Below, in pieces: positions 26,248 through 35,232 of a stretch of 64,000 nt of DNA. The number at the start of each line of letters is the position of its first letter. The stretch's first letter is position 1. The position numbers and the translations under genes were made by a program. The notes beneath the pieces are model-generated. The model made no database searches. It saw only the letters and a list, made by a program, of their open reading frames with translations, and was not told the DNA's origin. This DNA is from Planctomycetota bacterium (GTDB lineage: Bacteria > Planctomycetota > UBA1135 > GCA-002686595), in the NCBI GenBank assembly GCA_020638875.1, contig JACKHS010000006.1, forward strand, positions 122,159 to 186,158, given 5' to 3'.

Positions 26248-26646
26248 ATGAGCCCCGACCACGCCCCGCTGCGCGGACCGGCGCGCTGGCTGCTGTTCGC
26301 GGCCGGCCTCGCCTGCGTCGCGCTCGCCGCGCTCGGCGCGTTCCTGCCGGTGCTGCCGACGACGCCCTTCTTGCTCGTGGCGGCGATGTGCTTCGTGCGC
26401 ACGTCGCCCAGCCTCCACCGCAAGCTGCTCGCGAACCGCGTGTTCGGGCCCTACCTCGCGCAGTGGCAGCACGACCACACGATCCCGCGCGCGGCCAAGC
26501 GCAAGGCCTACGGCCTGGTCGTGGCGAGCTTCGCGCTGTCGATCGCGCTGGTGCACGCGAGCTGGCTGCGCTGGACGCTCGCCGGGCTCGGCGCGGCGTT
26601 GCTGGTCTTCCTGCGCTGCCTGCCGACGACACCGCGCGCGAAATGA
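26248..26646 (+). CDS. DUF454 (YbaN-type) inner membrane protein
   Basis: A 132-residue membrane protein with the DUF454 pattern: an N-terminal helix (LLFAAGLACVALAALGAFLPVLPTTPF), then AMCFVRTSPSLHRKLL, a central basic loop (HDHTIPRAAKRKAYG) and two C-terminal helices. The family is widespread and has no settled function. The PVLPTTPFLLVA motif is its clearest mark. It follows the barrel-like gene by 3 bp. A GC hairpin just after the stop separates it from the opposing RRM gene. Confidence 0.85.
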   Translation: MSPDHAPLRGPARWLLFAAGLACVALAALGAFLPVLPTTPFLLVAAMCFVRTSPSLHRKLLANRVFGPYLAQWQHDHTIPRAAKRKAYGLVVASFALSIALVHASWLRWTLAGLGAALLVFLRCLPTTPRAK

Positions 26647-26647
26647 G

Positions 26648-26682
26648 CGACGCGCGCCGCGGGCGAACCGCGACGCGCGTCG
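26648..26682. terminator. Inverted repeat between convergent genes
   Basis: A 9-bp stem (26648-26656 with 26674-26682) lies directly after the DUF454 stop and 21 bp before the end of the opposing RNA-binding protein gene. It is GC-only with no T-run. Confidence 0.55.
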
Positions 26683-26703
26683 TGTGGAGTCGAGGCGCGA
26701 GGC

Positions 26704-27030
26704 CTACCAGCGGCCGCCGCCGCCGCCGCCGCGACCACCGCGGTGGCCGCCGCCGCCGCCACCGCCACCGGGGCGGGGCTGGCGCTCTTGGGCTTCGTTG
26801 ACCTTCAGGTTACGGCCGTCGAGTTGGACGCCGTCCCAGGCCTGAATGGCGGCTTGCGCGTCGGCATCGCTCGCCATCTCGACGAAGGCGAAGCCGCGCG
26901 GGCGGCCGGTCTCGCGGTCCATCATGACGTGGACGTCGGAGACGGAGAGACCGCCCTCGGAGAAGGCGGCGCGCAGGGAGTCCTGCGTGGTGTCGTAGGA
27001 GAGGTTGCCGACGTAGAGGCGTTTGCCCAT
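26704..27030 (-). CDS. RRM-type RNA-binding protein
   Basis: A 108-residue protein with one RNA-recognition motif (residues 3-80). RNP2 is LYVGNLSY and RNP1 is RGFAFVEM. A glycine/arginine tail follows, GGGGGGGGHRGG then RGGGGGGRW. This is the form of the small Rbp proteins of planctomycetes and cyanobacteria, often linked to cold response or RNA chaperoning. It lies downstream of the DEAD-box helicase gene on the same strand, and the two may act together on RNA structure; that is inference from position. Confidence 0.92.
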   Translation of the reverse strand: MGKRLYVGNLSYDTTQDSLRAAFSEGGLSVSDVHVMMDRETGRPRGFAFVEMASDADAQAAIQAWDGVQLDGRNLKVNEAQERQPRPGGGGGGGGHRGGRGGGGGGRW

Positions 27031-27189
27031 GTCAGTTCATTCGGGGCTGTGAGACGTCTCTACCCAGGCGACGGAGTCGGAGCGGCATGCGACGAATCGG
27101 GACACGAGAGACGACGTCGAGGTCCGCACGGTCCACCGTGGACCGGCCTGGCGCCTCGCCGTCGAGCGGTTGGGTTGCGGTGGCGAGGA

Positions 27190-28995
27190 TCACACGCGGC
27201 GCCGGCGCGTCCGGCGCGGCTTGCCTTGGCTGGTGCGCTCCTCGCGCGTCGGACCAGCATAGCTCAAGCCCGCCCCGAAGGCGGCGCGATCGCGGCGGGC
27301 GGCCTGCGGCGCGGGGTCCTCGGCGCGGCGGGCGGTGCGGCGCTCCCAGGGCGAGGCCGCCGCGGGGGCGCGCTCGACCTGACCGCCGGCGCGCGCGCGC
27401 TGCTCCGACCGGCGTTGCCGGCGGCGCTCGCGGGCGGTGCTGGTGGCTCCCGGTCGGGCCGCGTCGACGCGACGCTCGGCGCGCCCTTGCGCGGGCGGCG
27501 CTCGCTGGCGGCCGGCGCGGGGCCGCGGCCGCGGGCAGGCTCGGTCGCGCCGCGCTCGGCGCGGCGCTGCTCGCGGCGCTCCCAGGGCGAGGGGCCTCGT
27601 CGCGCTCCCGGCGCGCCGGCCGCTCGCCGCATTCACCGCGCACGGGCGCGTGCCGCGCGCCGCGCTCGGGTCGCTCGCCGCGCTGGCGCTCGCTGCGCGC
27701 GGGCGCTCGCTGCGCTCGGGCCGCGTCGGTCGCTCGCCGCGCGTCGCCGCAGCGGGTCGGCCCGGCGCGCGCTCCACGAAGCCCTGCACGCCGAGCTCGG
27801 TCGCCGCGCGGCGCTCGATGGCGGCGCCCAGCAGCTTCTCGATCGCGCGCACGGCCTTGCCCTCGGCGGGCGTGGCGAAGGTGAAGGCCTCGCCGCGCTG
27901 CTCCGCGCGGCCGGTGCGGCCGATGCGGTGCGTGTAGGCCTCGGGCGTCACCGGCACGTCGAAGTTGACGACGTGCGAGACGCCCGCGATGTCGAGGCCG
28001 CGCGCGGCGATGTCGGTGGCGACCAGCACCTCGTGCCGCCCGGCGCGGAAGCCGGCGAGCGCCTTCTGGCGCTGGCTCTGGCTCATGTTGCCGTGCAGCT
28101 CGACCGCCGCGACGCCGACGTCCTGCAGGCGCCGCGCCATGCGCTTGGCGCGCTGCTTCGTGCGCAGGAAGACGATCGCGGAGCGCGTGCGCTCGTCGGC
28201 CAGCAGCGTGCGCAGCGCGTCGAGCTTCTCGCCCTCCTGCAGCGGGTAGAGCGAGTGGGCGATGGTCTCGGCCGGCTGCGAGTGCGACAGCTCGACGACC
28301 TCGGGCGCGCGCAGCAGGTCGTCGGCCAGCTCGCGGATCTCGCGCGCCATGGTGGCCGAGAACAGCAGGTTCTGCCGCTCGCGCGGGAGCCCGGCCAGGA
28401 TCCGGCGCAGGTCGGGCAGGAAGCCCATGTCGAACATCTGGTCGGCCTCGTCGAGCACGAGCACCTCGATGCGATCGAGTCGCAGGCGGTGGTTCGACAT
28501 CAGGTCGAGCAGGCGGCCGGGGCAGGCGACGAGGATCTCGGGCCGGCTGTCGAGCGCGCGCACGTGCTTGAAGATCGGCACGCCCCCGTAGACGGCCGTG
28601 GCGCGCAGGCGCGTGTGCCGCGCGAGGCGCACGAACTCGGTGTGGACCTGCGCGGCGAGCTCGCGCGTCGGCACGACGACCAGCGCGCGGTGCCCGGCCC
28701 GCGGGCGCTCGAGCAGGCGCTGGAGGATCGGCAGCGCGAAGGCCACGGTCTTGCCCGTGCCGGTCTGCGCCAGGCCGAGCACGTCGCGGCCCGCGAGCGC
28801 GGCCGGCAGGGCGCCGGCCTGGATCGGGCGCGGTTCGGTGAAGCCGGCGTCGGAGACGGCCTGCAGGAGTTCGGCCCGCAGGCCGAAGCGATCGAAGCCG
28901 ACCGGCGTGGGGTCGGCGAGAGTGCGTCGAGTGATGGGAGTGGGTTCCTCGGCGAGCCGCGCGACGTGTGGCGCTCGCCCGGGATCAGGACCCAT
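27190..28995 (-). CDS. DEAD-box RNA helicase (RhlE type)
   Basis: An ATP-dependent RNA helicase of superfamily 2, probably acting in ribosome assembly or RNA turnover. From the ATG at 28995 the protein has the Q motif (GFTEPRPIQ), motif I AQTGTGKT, Ia PTRELA, motif II VLDEADQMFDMGF, motif III SATM, motif V ATDIAARGLDI and motif VI HRIGRTGRA, ending at about residue 375. The long tail is Arg/Ala-rich. In the tail the likely natural reading (many RGERPER and PWERR units) is scattered over three frames and returns to the main frame before the stop. Three missing bases near 27692, 27585 and 27450 would explain this. The annotated frame gives 601 residues. Confidence 0.9.
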   Translation of the reverse strand: MGPDPGRAPHVARLAEEPTPITRRTLADPTPVGFDRFGLRAELLQAVSDAGFTEPRPIQAGALPAALAGRDVLGLAQTGTGKTVAFALPILQRLLERPRAGHRALVVVPTRELAAQVHTEFVRLARHTRLRATAVYGGVPIFKHVRALDSRPEILVACPGRLLDLMSNHRLRLDRIEVLVLDEADQMFDMGFLPDLRRILAGLPRERQNLLFSATMAREIRELADDLLRAPEVVELSHSQPAETIAHSLYPLQEGEKLDALRTLLADERTRSAIVFLRTKQRAKRMARRLQDVGVAAVELHGNMSQSQRQKALAGFRAGRHEVLVATDIAARGLDIAGVSHVVNFDVPVTPEAYTHRIGRTGRAEQRGEAFTFATPAEGKAVRAIEKLLGAAIERRAATELGVQGFVERAPGRPAAATRGERPTRPERSERPRAASASAASDPSAARGTRPCAVNAASGRRAGSATRPLALGAPRAAPRRARRDRACPRPRPRAGRQRAPPAQGRAERRVDAARPGATSTARERRRQRRSEQRARAGGQVERAPAAASPWERRTARRAEDPAPQAARRDRAAFGAGLSYAGPTREERTSQGKPRRTRRRRV

Positions 28996-29265
28996 ACAAC
29001 AGCGACGGGGGCGATCGAGACGTGTACGACGCGGCCCGTTCGGGCGCCTGCTGTGCGTCGAGGTCCGCGCAGTGCCGGACCTGGGGGGGCGCCGCCTCTC
29101 GGCTGCGGCCCGCTGGTTAGAAAGACGCCGGAGCGGGGCGACCCCGTTCCGGCGCGAGAAGCATAGGCGACCGGAGCCGATCGCGGGGTCCTCCAAATCG
29201 GAATTCCCCGCGCGGGAGCCCGCAGCGGGCTCGAAACCCGCCCCCGGGGCCCTCGCCGACGAAGC
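28996..29265. other. Intergenic region upstream of the helicase gene, rich in inverted repeats
   Basis: Together with the terminator next to it, this 325-bp gap lies between two minus-strand genes. It contains a 7-bp stem (CGCGGGG/CCCCGCG, about 29187-29217) around a 17-base loop. A short AGCCC/GGGCT hairpin and a GCGGG-CTCGAAA-CCCGC arm (about 29224-29243) that resembles a tRNA T-arm follow. I see no gene. The helicase promoter and 5' leader should be here. Confidence 0.45.
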
Positions 29266-29295
29266 GGCGCCCCCGGCCCGGAGACCGGGGGCGCC
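29266..29295 (-). terminator. Terminator hairpin after the phytase-esterase-like gene
   Basis: An 11-bp perfect stem (29266-29276 with 29285-29295) and an 8-base loop lie 26 bp downstream of the stop at 29321 in the minus direction. It probably ends that transcript before the helicase leader. Confidence 0.65.
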
Positions 29296-29320
29296 ACACA
29301 ACGCCGTAGACGCTACCCGC

Positions 29321-31744
29321 CTACTGGAACAGACCGTCGAGCTCGAGCAGCTGCGTCTCGCCGCTGTTGTCCTCGACGCCGTCGTTGTCGTTGACGATCA
29401 GCGCGTCGCCGTTCGCCAGCACCGCGAGGCCCTCGAGCTTCTCCGGCATCGGGCCGCCGGTGACGTCGAAGGTGCCCGCCGCGAGGATGTCGAGCTTCAG
29501 CGTCTTGGCGAGCACGTCGAAGCTGCCGACCTGCGACGCGTCGCGGAAGGTGACGCCCGCGACCGAGACCGTGTAGATGCGCTTCACCGCGGCGTCGTCA
29601 CCGGCCTGGTTGTCGCGCTCGAGCACGGCGAACACGTCGTCGCCGACGTAGCTCAGGTCGGACAGGCCGACCCAGCCGCCGTTCGGCGAGGCCACCGCGT
29701 CGAGCGAATAGAACGCGAAGCCCCACGTGCCGTTCGTGCGGTCGTAGCGGCCGAGGCGCACGTGGCCGGCCGGATCGCCGGCCGCGCTCCACTCGCGCTG
29801 GAACGCGACGTAGACGTAGTCGCCGACCGCGGAGACGCCCTCGAAGCCGAAGCGGAGCTGGTTCTCGATCACCTCCTGCGGCAGCAGCACGACCTCTTCG
29901 ATGCGCGCGATCTGGCCGACCTTCTTGGCGCGCAGCAGCAGGTTCGGGCTCTCGAACGGGCGGTTGCCCGGGTCGCTGACGCCGTTCGTCAGGTTGCCGG
30001 CGCCTTCCGAGGCGATCCAGAAGCGGCCGTTGCCGTCGACGGCGATGCCCTCGGGGTCGAGGTTCACCGTGCCATCGGCGTTCACGAGCGCGCTCACGTC
30101 GAAGTCAGCCGTGGCGCTGGCCGGCAGCGCGGCCGCGAGGCCCTGCAGCGCGGTGAGCAGCACGCCGTTCGAGTCGACGAGCGGACGCTCGCGCGTGATG
30201 AGCGCGGGGCCGTGGTCGGCGAGCTTGACCTCGAACAGGCGGCTCTCCTGGTAGTACGAGTCCTGGATGGTGTAGACGACGTCGTCGCGCTGCGGGTCGG
30301 CGGCGAGGCCGGACAGCGCGGCCCACGCGATCGGCGCGCCGTGGTGCACCTCGCGCGAGGCGATGGTCGGGTAGTTCGGGTTGCCGGTGCGCTCGAAGAT
30401 GCTCAGCGTCGCGCGGTAGCCGTCGCCGCGCGCATCGTTCTCGCCGCTGGCGACGAACAGGCCGCGCTGCGGGATGGCGAGCAGGCCCTCCGGGCCGATC
30501 CCGGTCGGCAGCACCTGGCGCAGGATCGGGTGCGCGCCGCCGAAGAAGCCGCCGCCGGGGAGCTGGTACACCAGCACGACGCTGGCGCGCTCGGAGCCGA
30601 CGAACAGGAAGCTGTCGTGGCCGTAGCGGCCGAAGGCGAGGCCCTCGGTCTCGTTGCCCTTCTTGCCCGAGCGGCTCTCGGGGTAGTGGCCCAGACGCGC
30701 GCACTCGTGGTCGACGGTGTTGCCCGCCTCGTACAGCGTGTGGCCGTCGTACGTCCACGTCGTGAACCCGCGGCTGCCGCCGTAGAGGTCGCCCTCGTCG
30801 GCGGTCGCCAGCGAGACGTTCGAGATCCAGACGATCGCGTCGGGCTCGCGCGGCACGTCGGTCAGCGAGTCGACCTGACGGATCACGCCGTCCTTCGACG
30901 TGTCGACGTCGGTGAGGTCGACCGTGCCGCAGGAGAAGTCGCCGACGACGACGCCGTCGGAGAGGCGCACGAGCGCCACGTGGTTGTTCTCCTGCATCGT
31001 GATCGCCGCGATGCCCCAGTCGTTGATGGTGACGAACTCGGGCTCGGGGTCCTCGGGGAACACGTCGCAGATGCCGGTCAGGTCGACCGTGCGCACGGTC
31101 CAGCCCAGCGGGTCGTTGCCGAGCAGGTCGACGATCACGAGGAAGCCCGCGGGCATCTGCGGCGGCTCGCCGCTGCCGAGGTCCTCGTCGCGCTCGTTCT
31201 CGATGCAGATCGCCGCGTAGTGCCCGTCGGGGCTGATGGCGATCGAGTCGGGCTGACCGCCCAGGGCGATCGTGTGCACGATGGCGTGCGTGGCGACGTC
31301 GACGACGACGAGCTCGCCCGAGGTGTTGACGTAGTCGGCGCTCGTGTTGACGCAGGCGAGCGCCCAGCCCTGGTGGACCGCGACCGAGGTCGGCTCGCCG
31401 CCCAGCGCGACGAAGCCGGCGGGCTGCGGGTCGGACGGGTTCGTGATGTCGCAGAAGCCGATGCCGCCCAGCGCCGCGTCGGAGTAGATCACCGTGTTCC
31501 CGTCGGTCGTGGCGGCGATGATCTCGGCCACGGTCTCGTTGTTCACGTCCGTGTTGCGGTACACGGGGAAGGTCGCGACGCGCTCGAAGAGGCCGTTGCC
31601 CTGGCACGTCTGGCCGCCTTGCGGACCTTGGGGGCCCTGAGGACCGTGGCTGCCGTGGCCGTGGCCGGACGCGACGGCCTGGGGGGCGAGGGCCACGAGG
31701 GTGGCCGCGATCGGGCTCCAGGCCCACTTGCTGATTCGATGCAT
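29321..31744 (-). CDS. Secreted phytase-esterase-like protein
   Basis: An 807-residue exported protein of the 'esterase-like activity of phytase' type, predicted to act outside the cytoplasm. I use the ATG at 31744 (MHRISKWAW), which gives a proper signal peptide; the open frame upstream has non-coding composition. A short GPQGPQGPQGG run near residues 35-46 follows. The N-terminal half (to about 430) is a beta-propeller with DLTDVDTSKDG and PDAIVWISNVSLA. The C-terminal half has the family motifs GLAADPQRDDVVYTIQDSYY, NLDPEGIAVDGNGRFWIASEG and RFGFEGVSAVGDYVYVAFQRE. The substrate is not certain; the family name comes from its fold relatives. Confidence 0.75.
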   Translation of the reverse strand: MHRISKWAWSPIAATLVALAPQAVASGHGHGSHGPQGPQGPQGGQTCQGNGLFERVATFPVYRNTDVNNETVAEIIAATTDGNTVIYSDAALGGIGFCDITNPSDPQPAGFVALGGEPTSVAVHQGWALACVNTSADYVNTSGELVVVDVATHAIVHTIALGGQPDSIAISPDGHYAAICIENERDEDLGSGEPPQMPAGFLVIVDLLGNDPLGWTVRTVDLTGICDVFPEDPEPEFVTINDWGIAAITMQENNHVALVRLSDGVVVGDFSCGTVDLTDVDTSKDGVIRQVDSLTDVPREPDAIVWISNVSLATADEGDLYGGSRGFTTWTYDGHTLYEAGNTVDHECARLGHYPESRSGKKGNETEGLAFGRYGHDSFLFVGSERASVVLVYQLPGGGFFGGAHPILRQVLPTGIGPEGLLAIPQRGLFVASGENDARGDGYRATLSIFERTGNPNYPTIASREVHHGAPIAWAALSGLAADPQRDDVVYTIQDSYYQESRLFEVKLADHGPALITRERPLVDSNGVLLTALQGLAAALPASATADFDVSALVNADGTVNLDPEGIAVDGNGRFWIASEGAGNLTNGVSDPGNRPFESPNLLLRAKKVGQIARIEEVVLLPQEVIENQLRFGFEGVSAVGDYVYVAFQREWSAAGDPAGHVRLGRYDRTNGTWGFAFYSLDAVASPNGGWVGLSDLSYVGDDVFAVLERDNQAGDDAAVKRIYTVSVAGVTFRDASQVGSFDVLAKTLKLDILAAGTFDVTGGPMPEKLEGLAVLANGDALIVNDNDGVEDNSGETQLLELDGLFQ

Positions 31745-31925
31745 CGCTCTCGTTCGCTGGGTTGCGGTCTCGGTGGAGGGGATCCGAGGCGCGCCGTCGC
31801 TCCCGCGGAGGAGCGCGCGGCGCGCCGCGATCCGCACAGCAAGCGCGGCGAACGTGAAGCCGGCGTGCACGCGACTCGAAGAGCCCGCGCGCCGACGGCG
31901 AGGCGCACGTGAAGGCGCGCGGAGC

Positions 31926-33341
31926 TCAGCGGCGCGCGGGCGCGTCCGCCGCGACGCCGGCGACGTCGAGCGGCGCCTGCTCGGCGACGCACCACGCGTC
32001 GAGCTCGACGCGCCCGCCCGTGCGCGCGAGCACCTGCGCGTCCCAGCGCGTGTAGCTCGAGATCGCGCCGTCGAGCCACAGCAGCGCGACGTGCTCGTCG
32101 TCCCACCGCGGCACCTGCGGCCGCAGTTGGTCGCGCGCGGAGTCCCAGGTGAGCGGCCGCCAGGTCCAGCGCGCGCCGCCGTCCGACGTGCGGCCGAGGA
32201 ACAGCTCGTGGTGCGCGAGCGCCGCGCCGTCGCGCGGGTCGACCGGCGTCGAGACGAAGATCGTGCTCGCGTCGGCGGGGTCGAAGCACGCGAGCCCGGT
32301 GTAGTCGTGCTCGGGCTCGTACAGCCCGGCGCCGAGCCGCGCGATCTCGCGCACGCGCCAGCGCTCGCCGTCCCAGCGCCCGTGGAACAGCCGGTGGTCG
32401 CGCCAGTCGTCGGCGGCGCGCGCCTGGAACAGCGCGTGCGGCGCGCCGGCCCCGTCGACGGTGAGGTCGAGCGTCCAGCCGCGGTGCATCGCGACGCCGC
32501 CGAAGGTCTCCCCCGCCACGAGCAGCGGCGTCAGGTCCGTCGCCGCGTACGGGCTCGCGGCCGTGCGCGAGAGCGGCCCGAGCACCCGCCCGTCGCTCGT
32601 GCAGAGCGCATCGCCGCGCACGACGCCGTGGTACACGCCGTTGTCCTCGTTGCGCGGGTGGCCGTCGGTGACGAGCACGTGCACCGCGCCGTCGGGGCCC
32701 TGCGCGTAGCGCGGGTACGGCCGTTGTTCGCGCGCGTCGTTGCCGCGCGGCCCGGTGAGGAGGCGGCCGACGTGACGCCAGGTCTCGCCCTCGTCCTCGG
32801 ACGCGAAGCGGTTCGGGTCCCAGCCCTGCGCGCGGCAGAAGGCGACCAGCCGGCCGCCCTGCCGGAAGACGTTCGCGTAGGTCACCGGCGCGTCGACGCC
32901 GAGCGTGCGCTCGGGCTGCCACGCGCTCGGGTCGTGCGGCCGCGTCGACACGCGCGCGCGCAGCAGCCGGTCGCTGCCGTGCTTGGCGTACACCGCGAGG
33001 TAGCGGCCGTCGGCGCGCACGAGCAGCGCCGGCACGTCGTGGTCGTCCTGCTCGAAGCGGTCGCGCAGCTCGACGTGCCCGCGCGCGCCCGTCGCGACGT
33101 CGAGCCACAGGAGGTCGAGGTCGCCGCGCTCGGCGCTGCCCTCGGGCGCGAACGAGACGCTGCCGACCAGCAACCGCGGCCCGTCGGGCGCGTCGACGTC
33201 GACGAGCGCGCGCGGGTCCTGGAACCAGCACCACGCTCCGTTGGGCGCCTCGGGCGCGCCGGTCAACGCGATCGGCCCGGCGGGCGGCGCGGCGCAAGCG
33301 GCGGACAGCAGCAGGCAGACGACGATCGCGGAGCGCTCCAT
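31926..33341 (-). CDS. Exported BNR-repeat protein (BNR-4 type, glycan-active candidate)
   Basis: A 471-residue exported protein with the layout of the BNR-repeat family used by environmental bacteria on polysaccharides. The start at 33341 gives MERSAIVVCLLLSAACAAP, a signal peptide with a possible but weak lipobox. The body has PNGAWCWFQDPRALV, VPALLVRADGRYLAVYAKHG, PVTYANVF, FASEDEGETWRHVG and HDYTGLACFDP, in the order expected for the family. Catalytic residues cannot be assigned by eye. It is divergent from the SEC-C gene. Its partners may be the glycoside-hydrolase-like and acetylesterase genes a few kilobases away. Confidence 0.7.
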   Translation of the reverse strand: MERSAIVVCLLLSAACAAPPAGPIALTGAPEAPNGAWCWFQDPRALVDVDAPDGPRLLVGSVSFAPEGSAERGDLDLLWLDVATGARGHVELRDRFEQDDHDVPALLVRADGRYLAVYAKHGSDRLLRARVSTRPHDPSAWQPERTLGVDAPVTYANVFRQGGRLVAFCRAQGWDPNRFASEDEGETWRHVGRLLTGPRGNDAREQRPYPRYAQGPDGAVHVLVTDGHPRNEDNGVYHGVVRGDALCTSDGRVLGPLSRTAASPYAATDLTPLLVAGETFGGVAMHRGWTLDLTVDGAGAPHALFQARAADDWRDHRLFHGRWDGERWRVREIARLGAGLYEPEHDYTGLACFDPADASTIFVSTPVDPRDGAALAHHELFLGRTSDGGARWTWRPLTWDSARDQLRPQVPRWDDEHVALLWLDGAISSYTRWDAQVLARTGGRVELDAWCVAEQAPLDVAGVAADAPARR

Positions 33342-33407
33342 GCCGCGCAGCCTACTCTCTCGACCGCCCACGCCGAGCTTCGAGGATCCCCGAGCTAAGA
33401 TGGCGCC

Positions 33408-34169
33408 GTGAAGACCTCGCGCAACGATCCGTGCCCCTGCGGCAGCGGCAAGAAGTTCAAGCGCTGCTGCGGCCTCGCGCCGTCGCGGCCGTTGACGCCC
33501 GCGGAGACGCTCGACCTCAAGCTGATGGACTTCGCCGGCCTCGGCCGCTGGCGCGAGCTGCGCGAGGACGTCTTCGCGTCGGTGCTCGAGCTCGTGCCCG
33601 AGGAGCTCGCGGAGGAGGACGTGCTGACCTTCCTCGGCTACCCGCTGATCGCGGGCCAGCTCGCGCTGCACCTCCTGCTCGATCGCGAGGTCGAGGGCGC
33701 GACGATCCTCGACACCTTCCTCGCCGAGCGCGGTCACCGCCTCGAGCCCGCCGAGCGCGAGGTCGCCGAGCAGCTGCGCGACTGCGCGCTGAGTCTCTAC
33801 CGCATCACCGCGCTCGAGGAGGGCCGCGTCGAGCTCCACGACGCGTGGCTCGACCGCGCCGCCGGCTGGGCCGCGACCGGCGAGGAGCTGCCCTTCGACG
33901 CGCACGTCGGCGACCTCGTCGCGCTGCGCCTGCGCCGCGGCCCCGACGGCGCGGTCGTCTTCGGCGCCGCGCTGCCCTTCGTCCCCGACGACGAGGAGGA
34001 GCTGCTCGAGGCGCTCGCCGAGGACCTGCGCGCCTACGTCGCCGAGGGCGAGGACCTCACGCCCGAGCGCTACCGCCGCGTCATGCTGCCGATCCTCGTC
34101 GCGACCTGGATCGACGGCGTGCTCTTCGACGAGGACGAGCAGGACGGCTGGATGCCGGAGACGGAGTAG
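33408..34169 (+). CDS. SEC-C motif protein
   Basis: A 253-residue cytoplasmic protein that starts with a SEC-C zinc-binding motif, RNDPCPCGSGKKFKRCCG (residues 5-22), the same motif that ends SecA. The remaining sequence is acidic and helical with no known domain. The start codon is a GTG at 33408, as the motif must be near the N terminus and no in-frame ATG lies upstream. SEC-C proteins of this size may bind ribosomes or the SecA/SecB pathway; that is family knowledge and not shown here. The next gene begins 21 bp later but differs in composition. Confidence 0.8.
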   Translation: MKTSRNDPCPCGSGKKFKRCCGLAPSRPLTPAETLDLKLMDFAGLGRWRELREDVFASVLELVPEELAEEDVLTFLGYPLIAGQLALHLLLDREVEGATILDTFLAERGHRLEPAEREVAEQLRDCALSLYRITALEEGRVELHDAWLDRAAGWAATGEELPFDAHVGDLVALRLRRGPDGAVVFGAALPFVPDDEEELLEALAEDLRAYVAEGEDLTPERYRRVMLPILVATWIDGVLFDEDEQDGWMPETE

Positions 34170-34189
34170 CGCAAGAGCTCGTCACGTCA

Positions 34190-34816
34190 ATGCATGCTTC
34201 GTCCACATCGTCACAGCTAGAGCTGCACTGGGAAGGACCGTACTCGATACTCGAGGGCGGCCCGTTTCCCCACTTCGAACTAGCTGACCGCTACCCTGGA
34301 TTCGATGGCCTGTACTGCTGGTGTGTCCGGGTAGGCGAGATGTTTCTTCCGAGCTATCTGGGGAAGAGTGTGGGACGTACGGTCGGCGTGATCGCACGCG
34401 TCCGCAAGGAGGTTTCCGACGCTCGTGTCGGTCGCTACGTGCAGGTCCTCGACACGGAGGAATTCCGTTCCGGCCGACGACTTGTGCTCCAAGAGCGACT
34501 CCCGGATGCCTGCGAGAAGTCAGGTGGTACGCGTGCATATCACGTACGCCATCTGGCCGGATACACCGAGACACTGCGCGCGAGCTCGATCTTCTTCGCT
34601 CGACTACCCGATCCGTGCGAGTGTTCGGCATTCAAGCTCGAGTCCAGCAGCGTAGCCAAGGTCCAATGCAGCGGATTGGACCAGCTCCCGGAGCACGCTC
34701 CTGGGCGCGGCCGATATGCGCCCTTCCTCTCCAACAAGGAGCTGTCGAGAAAGATCAAGCGGGTCGACATTCGGCATCTCTGCCATCACACCATCCGCGG
34801 CCTTACGACCGTGTAG
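34190..34816 (+). CDS. Hypothetical protein, possibly GIY-YIG-like, of atypical composition
   Basis: A 208-residue protein. The frame is open far upstream inside the SEC-C gene, but the likely start is the ATG at 34190 (MHASSTSSQLELHW). Its DNA is clearly less GC-rich than its neighbours, with codons such as ATA, CTA and TCA, so it was probably acquired. The segment FDGLYCWCVRV...SYLGKSVGRTVGVIARVRKE and a later KLESSSVAK resemble the GIY-YIG nuclease pattern (GxYxx, YxGKS, Arg helix, Glu). The match is partial and by eye only. It is convergent with the lipoprotein gene, with a gap of 13 bp. Confidence 0.5.
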   Translation: MHASSTSSQLELHWEGPYSILEGGPFPHFELADRYPGFDGLYCWCVRVGEMFLPSYLGKSVGRTVGVIARVRKEVSDARVGRYVQVLDTEEFRSGRRLVLQERLPDACEKSGGTRAYHVRHLAGYTETLRASSIFFARLPDPCECSAFKLESSSVAKVQCSGLDQLPEHAPGRGRYAPFLSNKELSRKIKRVDIRHLCHHTIRGLTTV

Positions 34817-34829
34817 CCGACCGCCGTGA

Positions 34830-35201
34830 TCACGGCTCGACGCTCGCGCCGTGCGCCTCGACGAGGCTCGAGTGCAGGCCGGTGCAGTTCCAGGCTTCCA
34901 CGCGCCAGTTCGCTTCGCGGCGGCCGAGCGGAACGAGGCGCAGGAGCAGCGGGCCGGGAGCCTCGCGCCTGAGGGAGCCCTGCCCGAGCTCCAAGGTCAC
35001 GTCGGCCGTGTCGTCGGGCGAGTCGAGCTCGACGCGCAGGTCGCCGGGGCCGAGGTTGCTCACGCGAACGCGCGGCGCGTCGCCGAGCACGCGCACCTCG
35101 CTCACCTGACCGGGCGAGGTGGAGCTCGTGACGGCGACGCGCGTGGAGCTGCAGCCGGCGGCGAGCGCGGCGACGAGGGGCAGAGCGAGGCGGAGGTCCA
35201 T
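34830..35201 (-). CDS. Small lipoprotein of unknown function
   Basis: A 123-residue lipoprotein. The N terminus MDLRLALPLVAALAAGCSSTR has a clear lipobox (LAAGC) with the acylated Cys at position 17. The mature part is about 105 residues of beta-rich sequence (VRVSNLGPGDLRVELDSPDD) with one more Cys in WNCTG. No family recognised. It lies 31 bp downstream of the DUF5010-type gene on the same strand and could be co-transcribed with it. Confidence 0.7.
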   Translation of the reverse strand: MDLRLALPLVAALAAGCSSTRVAVTSSTSPGQVSEVRVLGDAPRVRVSNLGPGDLRVELDSPDDTADVTLELGQGSLRREAPGPLLLRLVPLGRREANWRVEAWNCTGLHSSLVEAHGASVEP

Positions 35202-35232
35202 GAGGTCGTGGAGTTGCTGTGGGTCGCGGGGT

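Noticed and set aside
29160..29260. Possible tRNA (perhaps tRNA-Sec) from a GCGGG-CTCGAAA-CCCGC arm and from protein-like GAGFEPA on the opposite strand
   Set aside because: No matching acceptor stem, no TCA anticodon loop and a C in place of the conserved T in the T loop.
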